Part shown: in pieces, positions 25,461 to 34,029 of the stretch
Numbering within the stretch: the first letter of the stretch is position 1
Layout: each line of letters opens with the position of its first letter
Source: Runella rosea
GTDB taxonomy: Bacteria > Bacteroidota > Bacteroidia > Cytophagales > Spirosomataceae
Length of the DNA: 64,000 nucleotides
Reading direction: 5' to 3'
Assembly: GCF_003325355.1 (NCBI RefSeq)
Contig: NZ_CP030850.1
Span: 5,139,501-5,203,500, forward strand
Made by a program: the position numbers and the translations under genes
The notes under the pieces: model-generated
Told to the model about the DNA's origin: nothing
Databases searched by the model: none
What the model saw: only the letters and a program-made list of their open reading frames with translations

Positions 25461-26090
25461 TTACTTGACGGCTGTATATACGCGGGTGTTTTTAAAAGTG
25501 CCCTGTTCCACCACATTTTTGTTGTGGGCGCAGATGAAAAGCCCGACCAGCAGTTCTTCGGGAAAATCAAAATCGGGTACTTCGACCGTCCAGAAGGGAT
25601 TGCCGAGTTTGGCAACCGAAATAAAATAGCTTCGGCCCCGCCGTTCCAATTGTAAAATATCGGGGTTTATCACGGGCGATTTTACTTCTTCTATGTTGGT
25701 TCCGTTCTTTTTGCGGTATTGAAACGCCGTCAGGCCGTCGCCATGAACGGTCAGGCAGACCATTGCGGCGCTTGTATCGGTGCTGGTGCGGGCCATCCAG
25801 CCTATTTTCCGGTGCAGGTCGGTGCCTGTACCCACGAGGGCAGCTTGGGTGTGCAGGATAAAATCACCTTTTAGTTTTTTCCAAACAAAATGAACCTCGT
25901 CTTTCTTAAACCACACATTTTCGCCCGAACCCGATAGTTTATAGGTCTGAGTGGCGTTGTCGTAAGTGGCGGTTCCAGCGTGGAGTACCTTCCCGATGTC
26001 GTCGTGGTTTTCGAAAATACCCACGGGTTTTTGGGCCGCCGAAGTGAGTGAAAATAATCCAACTACTAACAGCAAAGCGTAAGATTTCAT
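25461..26090 (-). CDS. Exported jelly-roll protein (DUF1349/LamG-like)
   Basis: A 209-residue protein with a signal peptide (about 1-19, ending SLTSAAQ). The rest is beta-rich, with ENVWFKKDEVHFVWKKLKGD and KIGWMARTSTDTSAAMVCLTV, resembling concanavalin-like/DUF1349 sugar-binding folds. It is probably periplasmic or surface-bound and may bind a glycan; a lyase or hydrolase role cannot be excluded. Similar proteins have, as I recall, been mislabelled as TolR-like transporters. It lies between the CE15 esterase (149 bp) and the thioredoxin-like gene (24 bp). Confidence 0.7.
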   Translation of the reverse strand: MKSYALLLVVGLFSLTSAAQKPVGIFENHDDIGKVLHAGTATYDNATQTYKLSGSGENVWFKKDEVHFVWKKLKGDFILHTQAALVGTGTDLHRKIGWMARTSTDTSAAMVCLTVHGDGLTAFQYRKKNGTNIEEVKSPVINPDILQLERRGRSYFISVAKLGNPFWTVEVPDFDFPEELLVGLFICAHNKNVVEQGTFKNTRVYTAVK

Positions 26091-26114
26091 CGGTAAGGAC
26101 GGGGTTAGGTAGGT

Positions 26115-27389
26115 TTAATCAATCAATTTTAGCAATTCAGTAAGCGTGTTGGGAGAGCTGGGACGAGAGGCGTCGGCGGCGACAATTTTGCCGTCTTTAT
26201 CAATAATCATGTAACGTGGAATACCTGTGATGGCAAATTTATTGAGAAGCTGCGCACTACGCGCTCCGTTTACGTGGCCGTGTTCACCCGGAAGTTGTAG
26301 TTCTTGAAGGGCTTTTTTCCAGAGTTGGGGGTTTTGGTCGATAGATATGTAGAGGAAAACGATTTTCTTTAACTGTTTTTCCGTCAGCTTTTCGTGCATG
26401 ATTTTAGAATGCGGAAACTCCGCCCGACAGGGGCCGCACCAACTCGCCCAAAAGTCTACATAAACGACTTTCCCCTTGAAATCAGACAGGTAAAAACTCT
26501 TCCCGTCGATAGATGAAAATGCAATTTCGTCCCCTTTGGGGGCGGCTTTTGTTGGCTCAGGCGTTGATTTTTTCTCTTCTTTTCGGGTGATTACTTCGTA
26601 ACATTTTTGGGTAGCCAATGCTGTATAGCGCTCGGTTTGGGGCAGGCTTTTTAAAACATCGAGGGTATTTGTTACGGCTTCTTTGGGGGTAGTGATGCAG
26701 TTGTCGCGTAGTAATCGGCAGAGATAAAAAGGAAGCAAATTACCCGTTAGGTATCGCTTGGCAAAAGCTACTTTATCATTCATGGCCGCCGACAAGTCGG
26801 CATATTTATTGAACGCGTGTTCTCTGGAATTAAAATAAGTGACAAATACGGGCAAAAAATCACGGAAAGGGGTTGTTAAGAAAGCCTCTTCGTCGGCGAT
26901 TTTTTTCGGGTCGAGGGCCTCGGTCATTACGTTAGGGAGTGCCGCCATTTTGAGGTTTTTGGTGTCGGCATTGCTACGGGTTATGGCGTAGTTGAGTAGC
27001 CAATACCAATAATTCCAGCGGGCGGTGTTTTCGACGTAACGTTTGAAGGAATCGGAAAAAGTTGAAAAGTTGGGATGGTTTTTTAAAAATGTTATCTGCT
27101 GGTTCCGGGCCTTAAAGAGTTCAATTTCCCGCATGTCAACGGTTTGGGAAAACAATAGTTCATACTGTTTTTTTTGATCGAAATCATTGGCGAATTTTTG
27201 CTGAAATTCTTCCCAAAAGGCTTTCTGGTTGGCATTTTCCCACAAGGCATTATACTGCTTAATCACACTGGGAGCCGTACCCTGTTGGAAAATATCAACC
27301 GAATCCCGACTGGCAAAAGCAGTTATGGTTTGGGCAAAGAGATAACCTGTAAGCAAAAAACATCCGAAAAACAAAAGTAAAAATCTCAT
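26115..27389 (-). CDS. TlpA-like thioredoxin-fold protein
   Basis: A 424-residue exported protein (signal peptide 1-20, ending GYLFAQ). The first 270 residues are helical and unassigned, as in many Bacteroidota TlpA-family proteins. The C-terminal third is a thioredoxin domain with VVYVDFWASWCGPCRAEFPH, a CGPC redox site, and a cis-Pro region at ITGIPRYMIID. It probably reduces or isomerises disulphides in the periplasm. Within the glucuronoxylan locus it may help fold secreted enzymes. The upstream SDR gene ends 73 bp away. Confidence 0.83.
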   Translation of the reverse strand: MRFLLLFFGCFLLTGYLFAQTITAFASRDSVDIFQQGTAPSVIKQYNALWENANQKAFWEEFQQKFANDFDQKKQYELLFSQTVDMREIELFKARNQQITFLKNHPNFSTFSDSFKRYVENTARWNYWYWLLNYAITRSNADTKNLKMAALPNVMTEALDPKKIADEEAFLTTPFRDFLPVFVTYFNSREHAFNKYADLSAAMNDKVAFAKRYLTGNLLPFYLCRLLRDNCITTPKEAVTNTLDVLKSLPQTERYTALATQKCYEVITRKEEKKSTPEPTKAAPKGDEIAFSSIDGKSFYLSDFKGKVVYVDFWASWCGPCRAEFPHSKIMHEKLTEKQLKKIVFLYISIDQNPQLWKKALQELQLPGEHGHVNGARSAQLLNKFAITGIPRYMIIDKDGKIVAADASRPSSPNTLTELLKLID

Positions 27390-27462
27390 CTTAATAGGTA
27401 GTTAACTGGGTTGGTGGTGCGATAAATACCTTTGTTAGAGAGCATTTATCGTACCACAAATG

Positions 27463-28266
27463 TTAAAACCCGATAGAATTGCCCCCATCGACTGGCAATG
27501 AAGCGCCCGTGATGTAAGCAGCGGCCTCGGAGGCTAAAAAGACGGCGGCCCAGCCGATGTCCTGCGGCTTGCCAAATTTGCCCATGGGTGTTCGGTTGAG
27601 GGCGCGGTTCATGCGGTCGGGGTCGCTGCTCATGGCGGTTTTCATCATGTTGGTTTCGATAAAGCCCGGTGCAATGGCGTTGACGCGAACGTTGTATTTT
27701 GAAAATTCAGAAGCCAACACTTTCACCATTCCTTCCACACCTGATTTGGACGCGGCATAGGCCACCACGCGATCGATGCCGTAATAGGCCGCCATGGATG
27801 AAATCATCAATATGGAGCCGCTTTGGCGGGCAACCATGCGTTTGGCGCAGGCGCGGGTAAGGGCAAAAACAGCATTGAGGTTGGTATGGATGATGCGGTC
27901 AAAATCAGCATCTGTGACTTCCAACGCGGGTTTTTTCATGTTGATGCCCGCATTGTTGACCAGAATATCTATTTCACCGTAGGTGTTTACAATGGTTTCG
28001 ACAAGGCCTTCCAAGGTGTCTAATTCCGTGACGTCATTTACGACGTAATGGGCCGATGTACCCAAGGCCGCCGTGGCCTCCTGAAGAGCGTGCTCGCGTC
28101 GGCCGGTGATGATGACCGTGGCGCCGGCGTGGGTCATGCATTGGGCAATATCATAGCCAATACCGCTGCCGCCGCCCGTGATAAGCGCAATTTTTCCCTC
28201 CAATGAAAAAACGGATTGGGGGTTTACTAAGGTGAGAGATTCGGTTAATTGTTCTTTCTCTGTCAT
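27463..28266 (-). CDS. SDR family oxidoreductase, candidate fructuronate reductase
   Basis: A 267-residue short-chain dehydrogenase with ALITGGGSGIGYDIA (TGxxxGxG cofactor loop), NNAG, ISSMAAYYG (Ser) and YAASK (catalytic Tyr/Lys). It overlaps the GH67 gene by 4 bp (ATGA), showing translational coupling. Next to alpha-glucuronidase and mannonate dehydratase, the missing step is fructuronate to mannonate (the UxuB reaction), and SDR-type enzymes can do this. A gluconate 5-dehydrogenase or KduD-like role is the main alternative. It is cytoplasmic with no signal peptide. The family call is firm; the substrate is inferred. Confidence 0.85.
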   Translation of the reverse strand: MTEKEQLTESLTLVNPQSVFSLEGKIALITGGGSGIGYDIAQCMTHAGATVIITGRREHALQEATAALGTSAHYVVNDVTELDTLEGLVETIVNTYGEIDILVNNAGINMKKPALEVTDADFDRIIHTNLNAVFALTRACAKRMVARQSGSILMISSMAAYYGIDRVVAYAASKSGVEGMVKVLASEFSKYNVRVNAIAPGFIETNMMKTAMSSDPDRMNRALNRTPMGKFGKPQDIGWAAVFLASEAAAYITGASLPVDGGNSIGF

Positions 28267-30377
28267 CGCAAATGATAAATTTCTACTAATTTTTTAACTT
28301 CATTTAAGGTTCTTTGCGGAGGCGTTAAGGGCTTCGGAAGGGGCATTTTGGAATATTCTCCGAAGTATAAAACACACGCATCGCGCCACCATAAGGCTTC
28401 TTTTTCCTGTATTTTCAATCTTCCTTTTACGTTTTCAAAGATTTCGGGGTCAACGTTTGCTTTGAGGCTTTCCCAAGTCTTTTGCAAGTTTCCGACCTGC
28501 ACCGGGCCGTCGTAATAACGCACACACAACTCATCCCAAAGACTGCGGCCGGTACTCAGTTTTTTGGACCAGGGCACGTGATGAAACCAAAGCAAATAGT
28601 CGAGCGGGCATTGTTCGGGGTTTCCCCACTTTTGTTGGACTTCGGGGCTGTAAAGTTGCAAGGCATTGCTCAACTTACCTGTTCGGTCAAAACCCAGTCC
28701 AATGGAATCAGCACGGTGATAATACACCGATGTCCAGTCGGGGCGGGCACTTTTGGCGAGCCAAGGCTCTGGCCCGTAGTGGTGACTTTCGCCCATCATG
28801 TGAGACGTTCCCAAGGGGTAGGTATAACTCACGTAGATAGGATGTGATTTCAACATCATGTCGGAGATTTTCTGCTCCGTTTGTTTGGTTTGGGTCAGGG
28901 TCATTCGAATCCATTCCGAAGCAATCTGCTCCGATGAAAGCGTGTGGTCCCAAGCTAATCGGCCAAAAGCGTACCAGTTGCTTTGGTTGAAGGGATGCCC
29001 GCACCAATTGACATCTGAACCCGTGTTGGCCACGCCGGCCATTAAGGAGTACTGGGCGTTATACAAACTTCCGTCAATGACTTTGGCCACGGTAGAGCCC
29101 TGCCCTTTGGCGTAGGTATCTGTATCCAAACATTCTTTGAACATCGGTGCCAAATAGGTCAGGTGAGTGGATTGTCCCAAATACTCTTGCGTAATCTGAA
29201 ATTCCATGCCCAACGTTGTTTTGGGAAAAGCTCCAAACATAGGATGAAAAGGTTCCCGAGGCATAAAATCAATGGGGCCATTTTTGACTTGGACAATCAC
29301 TTTAGGGTCGAATGTACCGTCGAGGGGTTTGAATTGAGCGTAGCCCTCCTTGAAACGGTCGCCGTTGGGGTCGGCATTGTATACAAATGCCCGCCAGATA
29401 ACAATGCCGCTGAATGGACGCATGGCTTCGGCTAGCATGTTGGCGCCGTCGGCGTGGGTGCGGCCGTAATCCTGCGGGCCAGGTTCGCCTTCTGAATTGG
29501 CTTTGACCAAATACCCACCAAAATCAGGAATGTATTGGTGAATCTCTTTGGTTTTGTCGTTCCACCATTTGCGCACTTCGGGGTCGAGCGGGTCGGAGGT
29601 TTTGAGTCCGCCGAGGGTGCGGGGTGAGCGGAAGTTGACCGAAATAAATACCTTGATGCCATAAGGACGAAGCACATCAGCCACGGCTTTGATTTTTTCT
29701 AAATATTCAGCGGTCAGAAACCTAGAACTTGCATTGACGTTGTTGATGGAGGTGGCGTTGATTCCTATCGAGGCATTGGCGCGGGCGTACATCACATAAC
29801 GTGGGTCTATGCGATGAGGCAGTTCGTTCCATTTCCACATCGACGAGCCTGCATAGCCGCGCTCTACGGTTCCGTTGGCGTTGTCCCAGTGGTTAAGCAT
29901 TCGAATTTTTACTTTAGGACTGCTTGTGATGGAAAGCTTGGCGAGCGATTTGCCCATTTGAATGGCTCTCAACAATTCAAACGCTCCGTACAATACGCCC
30001 GTTTCAGACTTAGAGGAGATGACGATGTTGCCTTTTTCGGCATAAATCTCATATCCTTCGTTGGAAATATTGGCACTTGAAGGGGCATTTTGGTTCACAT
30101 TGAGAAGAATGCCACCCGTTGATGTTGCCGTTTTTAGGATGGTAACTTTTTTGCCCAACAATCCTTGTAAGCCCGTTTGAAGTTCTTCAGTGGCAATTTT
30201 TAGGGTTTGATTATCAGATGAAACTGCAATGAATTTTGTAAATGGAGCATAGCTTTCCCGCTGCTTGGCATCTTTGATTAAATCGTAATTGAGCCAAAGC
30301 CGTGAGCCGTCATCGGCAAGGGCGGCGGTGGAGAGTAGCAGGAGAAATAGAAAGAAATATCTTGTCATTGATTTCAT
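28263..30377 (-). CDS. GH67 alpha-glucuronidase, exported
   Basis: A 704-residue protein with a signal peptide (about 1-22, ending TAALA). GH67 landmarks: GVLYGAFELLRAIQMG, RMLNHWDNANGTVERGYAG, YLVKANSEGEPGPQDYGRTH (acid/base Glu region), GVANTGSDVNWCGHPFNQSN and YFGEYSKMPLP. Length is normal for GH67. It removes 4-O-methyl-glucuronic acid from the non-reducing end of xylo-oligosaccharides, so it acts after an endoxylanase, here in the periplasm. UxuA lies 60 bp upstream and the SDR gene overlaps its 3' end by 4 bp, which ties release of glucuronate to its breakdown. Confidence 0.95.
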   Translation of the reverse strand: MKSMTRYFFLFLLLLSTAALADDGSRLWLNYDLIKDAKQRESYAPFTKFIAVSSDNQTLKIATEELQTGLQGLLGKKVTILKTATSTGGILLNVNQNAPSSANISNEGYEIYAEKGNIVISSKSETGVLYGAFELLRAIQMGKSLAKLSITSSPKVKIRMLNHWDNANGTVERGYAGSSMWKWNELPHRIDPRYVMYARANASIGINATSINNVNASSRFLTAEYLEKIKAVADVLRPYGIKVFISVNFRSPRTLGGLKTSDPLDPEVRKWWNDKTKEIHQYIPDFGGYLVKANSEGEPGPQDYGRTHADGANMLAEAMRPFSGIVIWRAFVYNADPNGDRFKEGYAQFKPLDGTFDPKVIVQVKNGPIDFMPREPFHPMFGAFPKTTLGMEFQITQEYLGQSTHLTYLAPMFKECLDTDTYAKGQGSTVAKVIDGSLYNAQYSLMAGVANTGSDVNWCGHPFNQSNWYAFGRLAWDHTLSSEQIASEWIRMTLTQTKQTEQKISDMMLKSHPIYVSYTYPLGTSHMMGESHHYGPEPWLAKSARPDWTSVYYHRADSIGLGFDRTGKLSNALQLYSPEVQQKWGNPEQCPLDYLLWFHHVPWSKKLSTGRSLWDELCVRYYDGPVQVGNLQKTWESLKANVDPEIFENVKGRLKIQEKEALWWRDACVLYFGEYSKMPLPKPLTPPQRTLNEVKKLVEIYHLR

Positions 30378-30437
30378 TTGGCTAAAGCCATTGTTTATTT
30401 TTATCTCCAGCTAAAGCAGGAGGCAATTCCGCCCTTA

Positions 30438-31649
30438 TTAAATGCTTTTTTCAATCCCTAACTCTAAACCCCGCAATTCGGCCAAGCCTTTTAAACGACC
30501 AATGGCCGAATAACCTGGATAAGATTTGTCTTTTCCTGTTTTGTACAAATCGTCCAGCATTTGATGTCCGTGGTCGGGGCGCATCGGAATCATAGCGTCC
30601 TTTTGTCCCTGTTTCTTTCTCCTTTTTCCTTCCAGCACAAAGGCTTTTACCACTTCGTACATGTCTACATCACCCGTCAAATGGGCGGCTTCGTGGAAAT
30701 TCAAAGGATTGTCCTCCCGCTTGGTCGTTCTCAAATGCACAAAATGGATACGGTCGCCGAAGCGTTCTACCATTTTTGATAAATTATTGTCGGACCGTAC
30801 ACCCAGCGAGCCGGTACAAAACGTGATGCCATTGGCGCGTACCTTGCAGGCATCCATCAATTGCGCCAAATCAGATTCCGTACTGACTACCCTCGGTAAT
30901 CCTAAAAGTGGTTTCGGTGGGTCGTCAGGGTGAATGCAGAGATTCACGCCAACTTCTTCGGCCACGGGAGCTACCTGCTGAATAAAATAATACAGATTCT
31001 CGCGTAACTCTTTGTCACCGATGTGTTTATAATTATTCAGTAATCCCTGAAACGTGGCCAGTTCAAATGCTTCATTGGAGCCAGGTAGGCCCAATAAAAC
31101 CGTATTCTGGAGCGTGGCTATTTCCTCCGCCGTCATGGCGGTAAACTTGCGTTTGGCCGCTTCTTGTACTTCGGGCGTGTAATCGGCTTCGGCATTGGCC
31201 CGTTGGAGAATGCACAGGTCAAACACCGCAAAATCTTCCCACACAAAACGCAGGGCGAGGGAGCCATCGGGCATTTCGTAGTGCAGGTTGGTGCGTGACC
31301 AATCTAGCACTGGCATGAAGTTATAACACACCGTTTTGATGCCGCAGGCCGCTAAGTTGCGCAACGATATTTTGTAGTTTTCGATATATTGCGCCCGACT
31401 CGGCAGACCTTTTTTGATGTCTTCGTGAACGGGCAGGCTCTCTACTACTTCCCACGTGAGCGGGGTATAGCGGTCATTGTCTGCTTCGATGAGTTGAATA
31501 CGTTGTTGAATAGCCTCGACAGACCAAACTTCCCCAACGGGGATTTGGTGTAAGGCCGTAACAATGCCCGTGCATCCCGCCTGACGAATATCCATCAGTG
31601 AAACGGGGTCGTTTGGCCCGAACCAACGCATGGTTTGAATAAATGTCAT
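30438..31649 (-). CDS. uxuA: Mannonate dehydratase
   Basis: Converts D-mannonate to 2-keto-3-deoxy-D-gluconate. The 403-residue protein opens with [21 protein letters not shown] and [15 protein letters not shown], the clear UxuA start. [17 protein letters not shown] and [14 protein letters not shown] carry metal-binding and substrate residues, and [15 protein letters not shown] is near the C-terminus. Length is close to the E. coli enzyme. It is cytoplasmic. In this operon it takes glucuronate released by GH67 (after isomerisation and reduction) towards KDG. UxaC, KdgK and KdgA are not in the window. Confidence 0.96.
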   Translation of the reverse strand: MTFIQTMRWFGPNDPVSLMDIRQAGCTGIVTALHQIPVGEVWSVEAIQQRIQLIEADNDRYTPLTWEVVESLPVHEDIKKGLPSRAQYIENYKISLRNLAACGIKTVCYNFMPVLDWSRTNLHYEMPDGSLALRFVWEDFAVFDLCILQRANAEADYTPEVQEAAKRKFTAMTAEEIATLQNTVLLGLPGSNEAFELATFQGLLNNYKHIGDKELRENLYYFIQQVAPVAEEVGVNLCIHPDDPPKPLLGLPRVVSTESDLAQLMDACKVRANGITFCTGSLGVRSDNNLSKMVERFGDRIHFVHLRTTKREDNPLNFHEAAHLTGDVDMYEVVKAFVLEGKRRKKQGQKDAMIPMRPDHGHQMLDDLYKTGKDKSYPGYSAIGRLKGLAELRGLELGIEKSI

Positions 31650-31741
31650 AAATTAGTAGTCAGTAGTCAGGATGGGGTCGCCGATGCGGTGAGTAGTCAG
31701 GAGGTATTCTCATTTCTCGCTACTAACTACTCGCTCCTCCT

Positions 31742-32638
31742 TTATTCACTTTTATATTTTTCAAATAGGCTTGCCACATTTGCCGTTTGGTGGTTGCCAG
31801 CGTGGACTAATACGCGATACCGCAGGGTGAGTTTTTCTCCTTTTTTCATCACCGTTGCTTTGTCATCCTGCGGCCAATACATGGGCGTGGGAGAAAAGAA
31901 ACCATAATCACGGGTGAACCACGGTGAAGGGTACCAGGGGTTGGAAGGGTGCTGCATAATGGTCATACCTTCCACTTTGTCGCCTCTTTTGCCGGAGCAA
32001 TCTATCCACGGTGATTTTATCCCAAACGTTCCTTTTTCGGCTTGATTTCCTTCGGCGTTGATCATGGTGCCTCCGTTGATAACCGCCAAATCTGGGTCCA
32101 TGCGTCCGCTGAAAAGAGAGTGGTTGGTTTTCAAAATGGTCACATCCATGAGGGTCTCCATGGTGACGTTAAAATCAATTTGGTACAGGTCTTTGGAAGG
32201 AGCTGTAATGGTGATGGTACGGAAGTCTTTGATGGGGGCGTTGGCTTCGGGGCGACGCCAAATGCACTCATTTTCAATCACAACCTTGTCTCCTCCTGAT
32301 TGAACAATATCAGCTCGTAACGAAATAATCTGACCTTTTTCTAGGCCTTCTTGCCAATAATTGCCACCGTTTACTTTATCACATCCGAAAAATAAGGAGC
32401 TGTGGTGCGGGTAATTTCCGTTACGCATGGAGGTCACACTTGCATTAGAAGGTCCGTTGACGGGATAGAAAAACGGGTATTTTTCATCCTGCGAAAAAAT
32501 GTAGCTCGTAAAAAAGTTATTGTTGATTGTGATGTCAATTTTGGAATTGAGCTTCTGAGCCGTAATTTTTGTTTGGGCCTGGCTCGCCATACTTGAAAAT
32601 ACGGCTGCGAAAAAGAGAATCTGTTTGATATAATGCAT
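31742..32638 (-). CDS. Exported DUF6807 (PmoA-like) protein
   Basis: A 298-residue protein with a signal peptide (about 1-22, ending SMASQAQ). The body is beta-rich with the family landmarks YPFFYPVNGPSNASVTSMRN, YPHHSSLFFGCDKVNGGNYW and SPWFTRDYGFFSPTPMYW. The family is common in Bacteroidota next to Gfo/Idh/MocA oxidoreductases and sugar-acid genes. Its activity is not established as far as I know. It lies just downstream of two Tat-exported oxidoreductases, so all three may act together on a sugar in the periplasm. A 142-bp repeat element sits between it and the oxidoreductase gene. Confidence 0.78.
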   Translation of the reverse strand: MHYIKQILFFAAVFSSMASQAQTKITAQKLNSKIDITINNNFFTSYIFSQDEKYPFFYPVNGPSNASVTSMRNGNYPHHSSLFFGCDKVNGGNYWQEGLEKGQIISLRADIVQSGGDKVVIENECIWRRPEANAPIKDFRTITITAPSKDLYQIDFNVTMETLMDVTILKTNHSLFSGRMDPDLAVINGGTMINAEGNQAEKGTFGIKSPWIDCSGKRGDKVEGMTIMQHPSNPWYPSPWFTRDYGFFSPTPMYWPQDDKATVMKKGEKLTLRYRVLVHAGNHQTANVASLFEKYKSE

Positions 32639-32680
32639 GGATTAAGATATAAATAATAGTATAAATCATTTGGTTTATCC

Positions 32681-32824
32681 CGTAGGGGCGGGCCTTGCGT
32701 CCGCCCCTTTTTGTTCTTTGTGTAAACTATCGCGCGGGCGCAAACGGTAACGTACGGGGCGTCATGAGTGGACGCAAACGGAACGTACGGGACGCTATGG
32801 GTGGACGCGAGGCCCACCCCTACG
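32681..32824. repeat. 144-bp palindromic repeat element with terminal inverted repeats
   Basis: The ends (32681-32705 and 32800-32824) are inverted repeats matching at 22 of 25 positions. The left end itself folds into AGGGGCGG/CCGCCCCT (32684-32691, 32701-32708) followed by a T-run. The middle is a tandem repeat of about 33 bp (32737-32770 and 32771-32803). The right end contains the TAG stop of the upstream oxidoreductase gene (32820-32822). The layout fits a MITE-like or REP-like element. Confidence 0.7.
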
Positions 32825-33977
32825 CTTTCAAATGAATTTGTTGCGCCTGTTTCTGCGCTTTGATAGACAGTTCCGCTGCCAATAAACAATGGGCTTGCGG
32901 CATGGCCGTTTCAGTCCGGTTGATTACATCATCTACCAACTGACGACCGTAAGGCAATTCCTGCTGCGTGCAGTCAATGTAGCGCGTCTCTTTGTGGTCG
33001 GTCAGAAACAGGTGATTGCCACCTTCACGCCCGCCAATGTCGATGTTTTTACGAATTTCGATGAATCCATCGGTGCCCAAAATTGTCAGGCGACCGTCGC
33101 CCCATGTTTTGAGTCCGTCGGGGGTGAACCAGTCTACTCGAATATAACCCATACCGCCGTTGCCGCGGAGCATCACATCGCCGAAGTCCTCAAAGTCAGG
33201 GTATTGCGGATAGTGCGTGTTGCCCACCTGCGACGCCACGATTTCGGCTTGGGTAGAGTTGGTGAAGAATAGATATTGGTCAAACTGGTGAGAACCGATG
33301 TCGCAAATGATGCCCCCAAACTGCTCTTTGTGAAAAAACCACTCGGGACGTGTTTTGGGGTTCATGCGGTGCGGGCCCATTCCGATGGTTTGAATAACTT
33401 TACCGATAGCGCCTGCTTTGACCAATTCTCCTGCTTTTACGGTTGCGCGGTTTTCGAGGCGTTCGCTATACATGATGGAGTAGATACGTCCCGTTTGTTT
33501 CTGTACCTTCCGTACTTCGGCGAGTTGTTCGAGGGTGGTAATGCCGGGTTTGTCCGACATAAAATCTTTACCGCTTTTCATTACCCGAACACCCAACGGA
33601 GCGCGCTCGTTGGCAATGGCCGAGCTTAGCACCAATTGGATGGATTTGTCATCCAAAATTTCTTTTTCGCCCGAAGCGAGCTTAGCTTTAGGGTGGCGTT
33701 TGGCAAATGCCGCTACTAAATCAGGCTCTTTGGCATAATACGAAACCAATTCTCCACCTCCGCGAATTACCGCTTCCACTTGTCCATAAATATGGCCGTG
33801 GTTCATACCGATGACCGCAAATTTAATGCGTGGTGTATCGTACTGGATAATGGGAGAAGGAGCTACTTTTTCGGTTTTAATATGGCCGAAAGAATCGGTG
33901 GAAAGTATGGGAAGGGCCATGAGGCCAGCGGCCGATTCTTTCAAAAATGTGCGTCGTTGGTTATCGGAATTTTTCAT
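32820..33977 (-). CDS. Gfo/Idh/MocA oxidoreductase, Tat-exported (1)
   Basis: A 385-residue protein. It starts with a Tat-type leader (NQRRTFLKESAAGLMALPIL), then the Rossmann fold (KFAVIGMNHGHIYGQVEAVI) and the C-terminal alpha/beta domain (GIICDIGSHQFDQYLFF). The usual EKP motif reads SDKPGITT, with the lysine kept. Exported Gfo/Idh/MocA proteins in Bacteroidota can carry a tightly bound cofactor and oxidise or reduce glycosides in the periplasm. The substrate here is unknown. The stop codon lies inside a palindromic repeat element, so the extreme C-terminus (LKA) may have been reset by its insertion. Confidence 0.87.
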   Translation of the reverse strand: MKNSDNQRRTFLKESAAGLMALPILSTDSFGHIKTEKVAPSPIIQYDTPRIKFAVIGMNHGHIYGQVEAVIRGGGELVSYYAKEPDLVAAFAKRHPKAKLASGEKEILDDKSIQLVLSSAIANERAPLGVRVMKSGKDFMSDKPGITTLEQLAEVRKVQKQTGRIYSIMYSERLENRATVKAGELVKAGAIGKVIQTIGMGPHRMNPKTRPEWFFHKEQFGGIICDIGSHQFDQYLFFTNSTQAEIVASQVGNTHYPQYPDFEDFGDVMLRGNGGMGYIRVDWFTPDGLKTWGDGRLTILGTDGFIEIRKNIDIGGREGGNHLFLTDHKETRYIDCTQQELPYGRQLVDDVINRTETAMPQAHCLLAAELSIKAQKQAQQIHLKA

Positions 33978-33990
33978 GAGTGATTGGGTT

Positions 33991-34023
33991 ACCCTTGATA
34001 AGGCTCAAAACCTTATCAAGGGT
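33991..34023. terminator. Hairpin between the two Gfo/Idh/MocA genes
   Basis: ACCCTTGATAAGG (33991-34003) pairs perfectly with CCTTATCAAGGGT (34011-34023) around a 7-base loop, CTCAAAA. It fills most of the 52-bp gap. There is no T-run on the coding strand, so it may trim or stabilise the mRNA rather than end it. Confidence 0.55.
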
Positions 34024-34029
34024 TGAATA

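Noticed and set aside
31655-31740. TAGTCAG-type short repeats between uxuA and the DUF6807 gene
   Set aside because: Simple degenerate repeats of a kind also seen at 38590-38630; no structure or function can be supported.
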